DNA from: Isachenkonia alkalipeptolytica
GTDB lineage: Bacteria > Bacillota > Clostridia > Peptostreptococcales > T1SED10-28
DNA length: 51,974 nucleotides
Assembly: GCF_009910325.1 (NCBI RefSeq)
Contig: NZ_SUMG01000017.1
Location: 1-51,974, forward strand
Direction of reading: 5' to 3'
Every line of letters begins with the position of its first letter. The first letter of the stretch is position 1. The notes beneath the pieces were generated by a model, which saw only the letters and a program-made list of their open reading frames with translations, did no database searches and had not been told where the DNA came from. Positions 17,445 through 24,983 of this stretch are shown piece after piece. A program made the translations under genes and the position numbers.

Positions 17445-18005
17445 CTATGCCTCCGAACGATTTTTTAAAACTCGAACAAAGGTGTTTCCGTATTTTTTCT
17501 CTTTCCATAAATCATAATGATCCGTGGGGATCTCTAAGGACTCTTTTTTATCCTGCTCGATAATCACCAGGCCCTGGGAGGCCAGGAGTTCTCCCTTTGC
17601 AATCATCTTAAGGGCTTCAGCGGCCAAGGCTTTCCCATAGGGAGGATCCAGGAAAATCAAATCGAAGGCTTGGTTCTCTTTACCCAGGGTTTCCAGGGCC
17701 CTTCGAAAATCCATTGCAAGGATCTTGCTTTGGGATTGAAACTTGGTTTTCTTTAAATTTTCCTCCATCACCGGGATGCTTCCCCGATGTTCATCTGCAA
17801 AGTATGCAAAGGCCCCGCCCCTGGACAGAGCTTCGATGCCAAGGGCGCCGCTTCCTCCAAAGAGGTCCAAAACCTTAGCACCCTGTACATAGAGCTGAAT
17901 CATGTTAAACATCGATTCTTTGACCCGGTCCAAGGTGGGCCGGGTATTTTCCCCGGGAAGGGACTGCAGCCGCTGTCCCTTTGCACTGCCTCCAATTACC
18001 CTCAT
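17445..18005 (-). CDS. rsmD: 16S rRNA (guanine966-N2)-methyltransferase RsmD
   Basis: RsmD methylates G966 of 16S rRNA. The 186-residue Rossmann methyltransferase starts MRVIGGSAKGQRL, the family start, with VLDLFGGSGALGIEALSRG as the SAM-binding region and LDPPYG as the N6/N2-type catalytic motif. The ATG at 18003-18005 has AAGGGG about 10 bases upstream. Another ATG 9 bases earlier lies too close to that site. It sits between recG and coaD, as in many Firmicutes. Confidence 0.95.
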   Translation of the reverse strand: MRVIGGSAKGQRLQSLPGENTRPTLDRVKESMFNMIQLYVQGAKVLDLFGGSGALGIEALSRGGAFAYFADEHRGSIPVMEENLKKTKFQSQSKILAMDFRRALETLGKENQAFDLIFLDPPYGKALAAEALKMIAKGELLASQGLVIIEQDKKESLEIPTDHYDLWKEKKYGNTFVRVLKNRSEA

Positions 18006-18031
18006 AATACACATTCCCCTTTACGCTATAA

Positions 18032-20089
18032 TCAATCTCGGTAACGCTGTAATTTTTGATCAATGATTCCGCGAAGTTTCCGATTCTTCTCTAATTCCAG
18101 TCCGGGATCCTCTAACAATATTTTTTTTACATCCTGCTGGACTTTTTGAAGAATTTTTTGGTGTTGAAAAAAATTGGCGATTTTCAAGTTGTAAATCCCG
18201 TGTTGCCGAAGGCCAAAGAGTTCTCCCGGCCCCCGAATCTCCAGGTCTTTTTGGGAAATTTCAAAACCGTCATGGCTCTGCTCCATAATCTCCAGTCGCC
18301 TTCGGGTAGGCTCCTTTACCTTTTGATGCAACAGGTAGCAGTAGGACTGGTGCTGTCCCCGTCCAATGCGTCCCCGGAGTTGATGCAACTGTGCCAAACC
18401 GAAGCGCTCAGCATTTTCTATCACCATAACCGTTGCATTGGGCACATCCACCCCCACTTCCACAACCGTGGTGGATACCAGGACCTGAATTTTTCCATCG
18501 GTGAAGTCCTTCATAATCTGTTCTTTCTCTATATAAGACATTTTACCATGTAAAAGCCCAACTTTATAGTCCTTTAACATATTTCCCTGCAGTTGTTCCT
18601 GCAAATCCATGGCTGCATTTAAATCCAAGGTTTCCGATTCCTCGATAAGGGGACAGACCACATAAGCCTGCCGCCCTTTATTCAACTCTTCTTTGATCTG
18701 TTCATAGACCCGGTCCCGTCCTTTCATTTCAGCAGCTTGGGTTTTCACAGGCTTTCTTCCCTTGGGCATCTGATCAATTACCGAGACTTCTAAGTCCCCG
18801 TAAAGTATGTAGGCCAGGGTTCTTGGTATCGGGGTTGCACTCATAACCAGGACGTGGGGATTCTTCCCTTTTCCTGACAGGGTTTTTCGTTGGCGGACGC
18901 CAAAACGATGCTGCTCATCGGTAATGACCAGGCTTAAGTTCCTAAACTCCACCTTGTCTCCAATTACCGCATGGGTTCCCACCACCACATCGATTGTTCC
19001 CCGGCGTATTTCTTCCTGCATCCGTTTTTTCTTTTTCGGAGTCAGGCTGCCGGTCAAAAGACCGATGGAGATGCCCAGGGGCTCCAAAAAATGAGACAGG
19101 GTTTTGTAATGCTGTTTGGCTAATATTTCTGTCGGGGCCATCATCGCCCCCTGGGTATTCCCCGCTGCCGCCGCCACCAATGCGGCCATGGCCACCACGG
19201 TCTTTCCCGAGCCCACATCCCCCTGAACCAACCGACTCATGGGTGCCGAGCCTTTAAGGTCCCCAAGGATTTCGCCGATAACGGTTTTTTGAGCCTCGGT
19301 GGCCTGGAAGGGTAGTGTCTCCAGATAATTTTGAACTTCCTTTCCTCCCTGTAAGGGTGTCCCCTGTTGTTCTAAGACTTTTGCTTTTTTAAAATTCAAG
19401 GTGATCATCAAAAAGAAAAATTCCTCATAAACCAGGCGATATTTTGCCACCTTCAATCCCTTCGCCTTTTGCGGGAAATGAATATGCTCTAAAGCCATCC
19501 GCCGCCGACAGAGCTTGTTTTCCTCTATAAGAGGGTTTGGAAGATTTTCAAAGTTTTCCTCCGCCCTTTCCTTTATTCCCTTCAGCAGCATTCGAATAAG
19601 CTTCACCAGCTCTTTGTGACTCACGTCCTTAGTCAGCGGATAGATGGGGAATATCTCCTGCCATGAATTTTCCCCCTTATCTCCCAGCAGGATGAAATCG
19701 GGATTCGCCGTCTCCAGACCCCGAGGCCCTCTTTTCACTTCCCCGTAAATACGCATCTTTGTTCCGGGGGTGATTCTCTGGCTGAGATAGGGCTGATTAA
19801 AAAAGGTGATCACCATACTTCCGGTGTCATCCTTTCCCACCAACTGTAAAAGGGAAGGCCCCTTGCCAAAAGCCCTGCGGGTTTTCAGAGGATGGACTTG
19901 GAGTTCCAGGGAGGTTTTCTCCCCCTCCTCCACCTCCCGAATTTTCTTTATTTCCCGCCGATCCTCGTAGCCTCGGGGAAAATGGTACAGCAGGTCTTCC
20001 AGGGTTTCAATATTCAGCTTCAAAAACCGCTGCTCTTTTTTCGGTCCCACACCCTTTAAACTGCGGATGTTTGCTTGTAAATCCTCCAC
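18032..20089 (-). CDS. recG: ATP-dependent DNA helicase RecG
   Basis: RecG remodels stalled forks and branched DNA. The 685-residue protein has an N-terminal wedge OB-fold (about 50-160, GVGPKKEQRF at the start), Walker A GDVGSGKTVVA near residue 295, the DExH box DEQHRFG, SATPIPRTLA (motif III) and the C-terminal motifs RGRIGRG and the TRG region. Length matches the family. It begins at GTG, five bases after GGGAG, and follows fakA by 82 bases that contain a perfect inverted repeat. Confidence 0.97.
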   Translation of the reverse strand: MEDLQANIRSLKGVGPKKEQRFLKLNIETLEDLLYHFPRGYEDRREIKKIREVEEGEKTSLELQVHPLKTRRAFGKGPSLLQLVGKDDTGSMVITFFNQPYLSQRITPGTKMRIYGEVKRGPRGLETANPDFILLGDKGENSWQEIFPIYPLTKDVSHKELVKLIRMLLKGIKERAEENFENLPNPLIEENKLCRRRMALEHIHFPQKAKGLKVAKYRLVYEEFFFLMITLNFKKAKVLEQQGTPLQGGKEVQNYLETLPFQATEAQKTVIGEILGDLKGSAPMSRLVQGDVGSGKTVVAMAALVAAAAGNTQGAMMAPTEILAKQHYKTLSHFLEPLGISIGLLTGSLTPKKKKRMQEEIRRGTIDVVVGTHAVIGDKVEFRNLSLVITDEQHRFGVRQRKTLSGKGKNPHVLVMSATPIPRTLAYILYGDLEVSVIDQMPKGRKPVKTQAAEMKGRDRVYEQIKEELNKGRQAYVVCPLIEESETLDLNAAMDLQEQLQGNMLKDYKVGLLHGKMSYIEKEQIMKDFTDGKIQVLVSTTVVEVGVDVPNATVMVIENAERFGLAQLHQLRGRIGRGQHQSYCYLLHQKVKEPTRRRLEIMEQSHDGFEISQKDLEIRGPGELFGLRQHGIYNLKIANFFQHQKILQKVQQDVKKILLEDPGLELEKNRKLRGIIDQKLQRYRD

Positions 20090-20147
20090 TGTCTCTCCCT
20101 CTTTTCCCCAACGGATTCCGGTTTCTTCCTCGGTTTTTTCTGTAAAC

Positions 20148-20178
20148 AGAATAAGAAACAGTAACTGTTTCTTATTCT
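20148..20178. repeat. Perfect 15-bp inverted repeat across the fakA stop codon
   Basis: AGAATAAGAAACAGT and ACTGTTTCTTATTCT are exact reverse complements separated by one base, and the fakA stop (20172-20174) lies in the right arm. In RNA it would form a hairpin with a small loop. On the minus strand it is followed only by GTTTAC, so it is a weak terminator at best. It may instead be an mRNA processing or stabilising structure before recG. Confidence 0.6.
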
Positions 20179-21782
20179 ACGGAAAATAAATAGTAATATA
20201 GAGGCTGACCGCCGTAATATACTTCCACTTCACAGTCGGGATAGGCTTTTTCAATTTTTCCCTGAAGTTTTTCCGCGGACTTTTCATCCACCTCCGCTCC
20301 GTAAAACAGGGTAATGATTTCGTGTTCCTCGGTTATCAGGCTATCCAGCAGCTCCAGGGATACTTTTTCCGCATTTTTTCCCACAGCCTGGATCTTTCCG
20401 TTGCCGATACCAAGAATATTTCCCTTTTTAATCTTTTTATCATTGACCACCGTATCCCGAACCGCATAGGTCACCTGACCGGTTTCAATGTCTTCCATGA
20501 TTTCCGTCATCTCCTGCAGGTTTTCCTCGGGGCTGTTTCCGGGGTTAAAGCCGATCATCGCCGTAATCCCCTGAGGGATGGTTTTCGTAGGAATTACCAT
20601 AACATTTTTCTTTGACAACTCCTTCGCCTGATTGGCCGCCATGATGATATTGCTGTTATTCGGCAGGATATAAATGTTTTTCGCATGGATATCTTCAATG
20701 GCTTTCATGAAATCCTCGGTGCTGGGGTTCATGGTTTGTCCCCCTTTGATCACGTGGTCCACATTGAAATCCTTAAAGATTTTTTCGATGCCGTCACCGA
20801 TGGACACGGTAATAAATCCAAAATCCTTTTCCTCCTCGGCTTCCTTTTCGGGGTGTTTATCCTTAAACTGCACCCGCATATTGTCAATCTTAATATCCGA
20901 CAGTTCTCCCAGGGCCATGGCTTTTTCCATCACTGCTCCGGGATGGTTGGTATGCAGATGGACTTTAATCAGGTTTTCATTCCCCACCACCAGCATGGAG
21001 TCTCCCTGATCCTTAATTTCTTCCCGAAAGGCTTCCGGGTCGGCGCCCTCGGTGTTTATGATAAATTCCGTGCAGTAGGCAAACTCAATATCTCCGCTGA
21101 CGTGCATATCATGATCGTGTTCCACGGTTTTTTGCATAATATCCAGATCCTCGCTGCTCAGCATTTCTCCTTTGAGGGCACCGAGAATTCCCAGGTAAAT
21201 ATAGATCAGTCCTTTTCCGCCGGAATCCACAACCCCCGCTTCCTTTAACACCGCCAGCATATCCGGGGTTCTTTTTAGAGTATTTTCCCCTTGATAGATT
21301 ACTTTTTCCAGGAAGTCTTCAATATCCGTTTCTTTTTTGGCGATTTTTACCGCATATTCCGCACTTTCCCGGGCTACGGTTAAAATTGTGCCCTCCACCG
21401 GTTTCATTACCGCCTTGTAGGCGGTGTCTGCCCCTAATTTAAGGGCATTCGCCAAGTCTTCGGTGTTGAGGGTCTCTTTTCCCTTTACCCCCTTGGCAAA
21501 GCCTCTTAGAAGCTGTGAGAGGATTACACCGGAGTTTCCCCGGGCCCCCATAAGTGATCCGTTTGCCGCCGCTTCGGCGATCTCTTCAATATCATCATTA
21601 TTTACGGCTTTTACCTCTTTCATGGCCGATTGCATGGTCAGGGACATATTCGTTCCCGTATCTCCGTCGGGGACGGGAAATACGTTTAAATCATCCACGA
21701 TAGATTTATTTTTTTCCAGTAAATGGGCACCGGATATAATCATTTCTTTTAGCATTGAACCTGCAATTTCATTTGTTCCCAA
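20172..21782 (-). CDS. fakA: Fatty acid kinase, ATP-binding subunit FakA (DAK2/YloV family)
   Basis: FakA binds ATP and, with a FakB (DegV) carrier, phosphorylates exogenous fatty acids to acyl-phosphates, the same intermediate that PlsX makes. The 536-residue protein has an N-terminal DhaL-like domain with NVFPVPDGDTGTNMS and LMGARGNSGVILSQLLRG, a middle domain (about 210-330), and a C-terminal DegV-like/FakA domain. It starts at TTG, eight bases after AGGAGG. A DegV-type fakB is not in the window. It is cotranscribed with asp23 (18 bases upstream), an almost universal pair in Firmicutes. Confidence 0.94.
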   Translation of the reverse strand: MGTNEIAGSMLKEMIISGAHLLEKNKSIVDDLNVFPVPDGDTGTNMSLTMQSAMKEVKAVNNDDIEEIAEAAANGSLMGARGNSGVILSQLLRGFAKGVKGKETLNTEDLANALKLGADTAYKAVMKPVEGTILTVARESAEYAVKIAKKETDIEDFLEKVIYQGENTLKRTPDMLAVLKEAGVVDSGGKGLIYIYLGILGALKGEMLSSEDLDIMQKTVEHDHDMHVSGDIEFAYCTEFIINTEGADPEAFREEIKDQGDSMLVVGNENLIKVHLHTNHPGAVMEKAMALGELSDIKIDNMRVQFKDKHPEKEAEEEKDFGFITVSIGDGIEKIFKDFNVDHVIKGGQTMNPSTEDFMKAIEDIHAKNIYILPNNSNIIMAANQAKELSKKNVMVIPTKTIPQGITAMIGFNPGNSPEENLQEMTEIMEDIETGQVTYAVRDTVVNDKKIKKGNILGIGNGKIQAVGKNAEKVSLELLDSLITEEHEIITLFYGAEVDEKSAEKLQGKIEKAYPDCEVEVYYGGQPLYYYLFSVE

Positions 21783-21800
21783 CTGCGATCCCTCCTTCTT

Positions 21801-22160
21801 CTATTTTTCTACGCGAATGCCTTGAACGTGGATATTTACCTTATCCACCTTCATTCCCGTTAGATTTTCAATATTGTATTTTACCTTTTCAATAATGTTA
21901 TTGGCCACCACAGATATTTTTGTACCGAATTCCACAATCACAAACAGATCCACGGTAATAAGATTATCCTTTGTGGTAATTTTTACGCCTTTACTGGACT
22001 GTTCCCGCTTCAAAAGTTCCACAATTCCTCCTGCCGCCGTTTTAGTCGCCATTCCCACTAAACCGTAGCACTCCATGGCTGCGGTACCGGCTATCGTTGC
22101 AAGGACATGTTCATCAATCGTGATTTCTCCATATTGGCTCATAATTTTTCCTGACATCAT
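21801..22160 (-). CDS. yloU: Asp23/Gls24 family protein (YloU)
   Basis: Asp23/Gls24 proteins are small envelope-stress proteins that associate with the membrane in some Firmicutes. The 119-residue protein has the family core: GEITIDEHVLATIAGTAAMECYG, then VDLFVIVEFGTKI and the C-terminal KVDKVNIHVQGIRVE. It starts at ATGATG after AAGGAGG; the second ATG has better spacing. It heads the fakA-recG cluster and diverges from rpmB. The 250 bases between them hold the rpmB promoter and a 9-bp inverted repeat (22214-22234) of unknown role. Confidence 0.92.
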   Translation of the reverse strand: MMSGKIMSQYGEITIDEHVLATIAGTAAMECYGLVGMATKTAAGGIVELLKREQSSKGVKITTKDNLITVDLFVIVEFGTKISVVANNIIEKVKYNIENLTGMKVDKVNIHVQGIRVEK

Positions 22161-22337
22161 AAAACCTCCTTAGAATAGTTGCTCTTATTCTCATTTCATG
22201 GTATTTTAAAAGTAAGACTTTTATCAAAAGTCTTTTTCAGTAACTATGAAAAGTTTTCTAACCTTTATTTTATAATAATCTCATCAATAGTGCAACTAGA
22301 GATGCTTTGAAAACTTTGGTGCCAAAAAATAAAAGAC

Positions 22338-22366
22338 TTGCCAAAGTAGGATTCTCGTGATAACAT
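22338..22366 (+). promoter_or_regulatory. Promoter of rpmB
   Basis: TTGCCA (-35) and TAACAT (-10, preceded by TGA) are 17 bases apart, about 45 bases before the rpmB start. Confidence 0.65.
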
Positions 22367-22412
22367 TATAGTGTTTTAAAGGTTTAGACAACCCTTGGAG
22401 GAGGTGTAGATA

Positions 22413-22604
22413 ATGGCTAAGGTTTGTGCAGTTTGCAATAAAGGAGTAGTATCTGGACATAGAGTAAGCCACGCTGTTAATCATAATAAAAGAACATGGG
22501 CGCCTAACTTACGACGAGTTAAGGCAATTATTGACGGGTCCCCGCGAAGAATTAAAGTGTGTACTCGATGCCTACGTTCCGGAAAAGTTCAGCGAGCTTT
22601 ATAA
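22413..22604 (+). CDS. rpmB: 50S ribosomal protein L28 (zinc form)
   Basis: L28 is a large-subunit protein. The 63-residue product starts MAKVCAVCNKGVVSGHRVSH and has four Cys (5, 8, 50, 53), so it is the zinc-binding form. The ATG follows GGAGGAGG. It is monocistronic, with its own promoter and a strong terminator, diverging from asp23-fakA as is common in Clostridia. Confidence 0.97.
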   Translation: MAKVCAVCNKGVVSGHRVSHAVNHNKRTWAPNLRRVKAIIDGSPRRIKVCTRCLRSGKVQRAL

Positions 22605-22618
22605 GTCAAGATTGAAAA

Positions 22619-22660
22619 TAAAAAAGCCTACTATCTAAAAGTTAATAGCAGGCTTTTTTA
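22619..22660 (+). terminator. Bidirectional terminator after rpmB
   Basis: The stem AAAAAAGCCT(A)CTAT pairs with ATAG(C)AGGCTTTTTT. The A-run and T-run on either side make it work in both directions, so it can also stop transcripts arriving from thiN on the minus strand. Confidence 0.85.
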
Positions 22661-22684
22661 CATCCTTATTGAATCGGTACGGTA

Positions 22685-22712
22685 AAAGATCTTTTTTTAA
22701 AGATCTTTTTTT
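22685..22712. repeat. Two tandem 14-bp copies that can form an A/T hairpin
   Basis: AAAGATCTTTTTTT occurs twice in a row. Because AAAGATCTTT is palindromic, the copies can pair with each other and the structure ends in T residues on either strand. It is probably a second terminator between rpmB and thiN. The 125 bases from 22661 to 22785 also contain GC-rich inverted repeats (CCCGGC with GCCGGG) but no gene that I can see. Confidence 0.5.
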
Positions 22713-22785
22713 ATTTTTTGTTTTTGTCTTTTCCCCGGCATCTACATCGCCGGGCTCTTCCCCCGGGAACGGGGAAACCCTCACC

Positions 22786-23433
22786 CTAATCCCTGGCAAT
22801 GATCCCCAGGAGCTTTCCTTCCCTGTAGGAAATTTCCGCTTCCTCAGTTCGTATAATATTACTGATGCCTAAGGTATGTCCCCGATACAAGGTGTGGTTT
22901 TCCAAGGGATATTCGAAACCCTTTAGGGTAATCCCCCCGACGGATTCGGTAATGGCCAGGATGGAAAAGTTTTCATTTTTTCTTCCCCGGAGGGTTGTAT
23001 GCTTTTTAAGCAGCCATATTTCATTTTCTTCGTCCAACAGCACGATGGAAATATCCGAATCAAAAAAACCTTCCAGAAGCTGAATATTTCCCAGGGTATG
23101 GTCCATCCTCGAACCAAAGGCCCCGAGAATTTCCACTTTTTCAGGTTTTTTCGACACACTGTATTCAAGGGCAATTTCCGTATCGGTTTGATCCTTTCTC
23201 GAAGGGAATTTTTTCAAAGGGACCCGGTTTTTCTCCATCCATTTCTTTCCCTCAGGATCAATGGAGTCCATATCCCCCACTAAAAGATCCGGAACAAAAT
23301 CGATGGCCCTTAAGTACTTCGAGGCTCCATCGGCACAAATGATGGAATGACCTTTTCCGGCGTTTTCTTTCAGTTTGCCCTTCAGCCAGGACAGGTTCTC
23401 AATTTTTCCGTTGGTTACAATGGTAATGTTCAA
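22786..23433 (-). CDS. thiN: Thiamine pyrophosphokinase
   Basis: ThiN transfers pyrophosphate from ATP to thiamine to make the active cofactor. The 215-residue protein has the family motifs ICADGASKYL, DLLVGDMDSID and KDQTDTEIAL, plus GAFGSRMDHTLGN. It begins at TTG, directly after the rpe stop, with AAGG from the end of rpe as the ribosome binding site. It ends the rsmB-to-thiN cluster; the neighbour rpe is a usual partner in Firmicutes. Confidence 0.95.
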   Translation of the reverse strand: MNITIVTNGKIENLSWLKGKLKENAGKGHSIICADGASKYLRAIDFVPDLLVGDMDSIDPEGKKWMEKNRVPLKKFPSRKDQTDTEIALEYSVSKKPEKVEILGAFGSRMDHTLGNIQLLEGFFDSDISIVLLDEENEIWLLKKHTTLRGRKNENFSILAITESVGGITLKGFEYPLENHTLYRGHTLGISNIIRTEEAEISYREGKLLGIIARD

Positions 23434-24087
23434 TTAACCTTCCCCTTTCATACGAAGGTTTTGAACCGCTTTGGAAACGTCTTCGGTCTTGAAAATTGCA
23501 GAACCCGCCACAATGATGTCCGCCCCGGCGGATACGATTTCCCTTACGTTTTCCGGGTTGATTCCTCCGTCCACTTGAATATCCACTTTCAGCCCCTTTT
23601 CAGCAATCATTTCTTTCAGCTTTCGGATTTTTTCTGTCATTGCGGGAATGTATTTTTGTCCCCCGAAGCCTGGATTCACGGACATAAGCAGTACCATATC
23701 CAAGTCCTCCAGTACATACTCTAAGGTGCTGATGGGGGTGGCCGGGTTCAGAGAAACCCCCGCCTTAACCCCTTGGGCCTTGATCAGTTGGATGACCCGG
23801 TGGAGATGGACCGGCGCCTCCTGATGCACCGTGATAATATCCGCTCCGGCCTTGGAAAACCCTTCAATATACTTTTCCGGTTCTTCAATCATTAAATGCA
23901 CATCAAAGATCATATCGGTTTTTCCTTTCAGGCTCTCCACTACTAAGGGTCCGATGGTGATGTTTGGAACAAAGTGTCCGTCCATTACATCGATGTGCAG
24001 ATACTCACAGCCTGCCTCTTCCACGATTTTTACATCCTTTAACAGATTGGAAAAATCCGCGGATAAAATGGATGGTGCCAACTTCAT
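23434..24087 (-). CDS. rpe: Ribulose-phosphate 3-epimerase
   Basis: Rpe interconverts ribulose-5-phosphate and xylulose-5-phosphate in the pentose phosphate pathway. The 217-residue TIM barrel has APSILSADFSNL, HIDVMDGHFVPN with the metal His and Asp, VHLMIEEPEKY, MSVNPGFGGQ and VDGGINPENV. The ATG lies 2 bases after the rsgA stop. The length is standard. Confidence 0.97.
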   Translation of the reverse strand: MKLAPSILSADFSNLLKDVKIVEEAGCEYLHIDVMDGHFVPNITIGPLVVESLKGKTDMIFDVHLMIEEPEKYIEGFSKAGADIITVHQEAPVHLHRVIQLIKAQGVKAGVSLNPATPISTLEYVLEDLDMVLLMSVNPGFGGQKYIPAMTEKIRKLKEMIAEKGLKVDIQVDGGINPENVREIVSAGADIIVAGSAIFKTEDVSKAVQNLRMKGEG

Positions 24088-24089
24088 GA

Positions 24090-24974
24090 TTACCCTCTCC
24101 TTTTTTCATTGATCTCGGTCATAAACTGTACGTAATGGTTATATCGTTGCTGTGATATGGTCCCTTCCTCCACTTGGGCTTTCACTGCGCATTTCGGTTC
24201 CTTTAAATGAAGACAGGAAGTGAATTTACAGTTTTCCATATGGGGAAGGAACTCCCGGAAATAAAAACGCAGGTTCTCCCGTTGAATTTCATCGATGTCT
24301 AAATTTCCAAACCCCGGGGTATCGGCGATCCAGCTGTCCTGATCAACGGAGACCAGCTCCGTATGACGGGTGGTGTGCTTGCCCCGCTGGATCCGTTCGC
24401 TAACCTCCCCGGTCTTTAACTGAAGGCCCGGTTTGATGGCATTTAATAGGCTGGATTTTCCTACCCCCGAGGGACCGGAAAAAACCGATACCTTACCCTT
24501 GAGTTTATTTCTAAGATCATCGATGCCTCGATTTCCTTTTGCGCTGGTAAAAATCATGGGATAACCGGTGGGCTCATAAATTTCTTGAATTTCATTTTGG
24601 GTGATGCCCTTTTCCGTTTCCAAGTCTCCTTTGTTGATACAAAGAACCACCTCAAGGCCCAGATCCTCGGCAAGGACAATGATTTTATCCATCAAATTTA
24701 ATGAGGGACTGGGATTTTTCACGGAAACTACAATGACCACCTGGTCCACATTGGCAATTTCCGGACGTTTCAGCTGATTTTTTCGACTAAGTACTCTCTC
24801 CAGCGTACCGGTTTTCTCCTCGGCATCCAAGTGAGAAACCTGTACCCAGTCTCCCACTAAGGGTTTTACTTTATCCTTTCGCAGGATCCCCCGGCCTTTG
24901 CATTCATACAAACCGTCCTCTAGACTTACATAATAAAAGCCGCTGATTCCTTTAATGATCCGTCCTTCTTTCAT
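24090..24974 (-). CDS. rsgA: Ribosome small-subunit GTPase RsgA
   Basis: RsgA is a circularly permuted GTPase that tests and releases late 30S subunits. The 294-residue protein has an N-terminal OB fold, the permuted G motifs (CINKGDLE as NKxD, then FSGPSGVGKSSLLN, DTPGFGNLD) and a C-terminal zinc region CKFTSCLHLKEPKC. I chose ATG 24972-24974: the GTG six bases earlier overlaps the AGGAGG site itself. It lies 9 bases after prkC; rsgA is a typical partner of the kinase/phosphatase pair. Confidence 0.96.
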   Translation of the reverse strand: MKEGRIIKGISGFYYVSLEDGLYECKGRGILRKDKVKPLVGDWVQVSHLDAEEKTGTLERVLSRKNQLKRPEIANVDQVVIVVSVKNPSPSLNLMDKIIVLAEDLGLEVVLCINKGDLETEKGITQNEIQEIYEPTGYPMIFTSAKGNRGIDDLRNKLKGKVSVFSGPSGVGKSSLLNAIKPGLQLKTGEVSERIQRGKHTTRHTELVSVDQDSWIADTPGFGNLDIDEIQRENLRFYFREFLPHMENCKFTSCLHLKEPKCAVKAQVEEGTISQQRYNHYVQFMTEINEKRRG

Positions 24975-24983
24975 GAGCACCTC

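Noticed and set aside
22661-22785. A gene between rpmB and thiN
   Set aside because: Only hairpins and T-rich repeats are present; the plus-strand frame there has no ribosome binding site and runs into thiN antisense.
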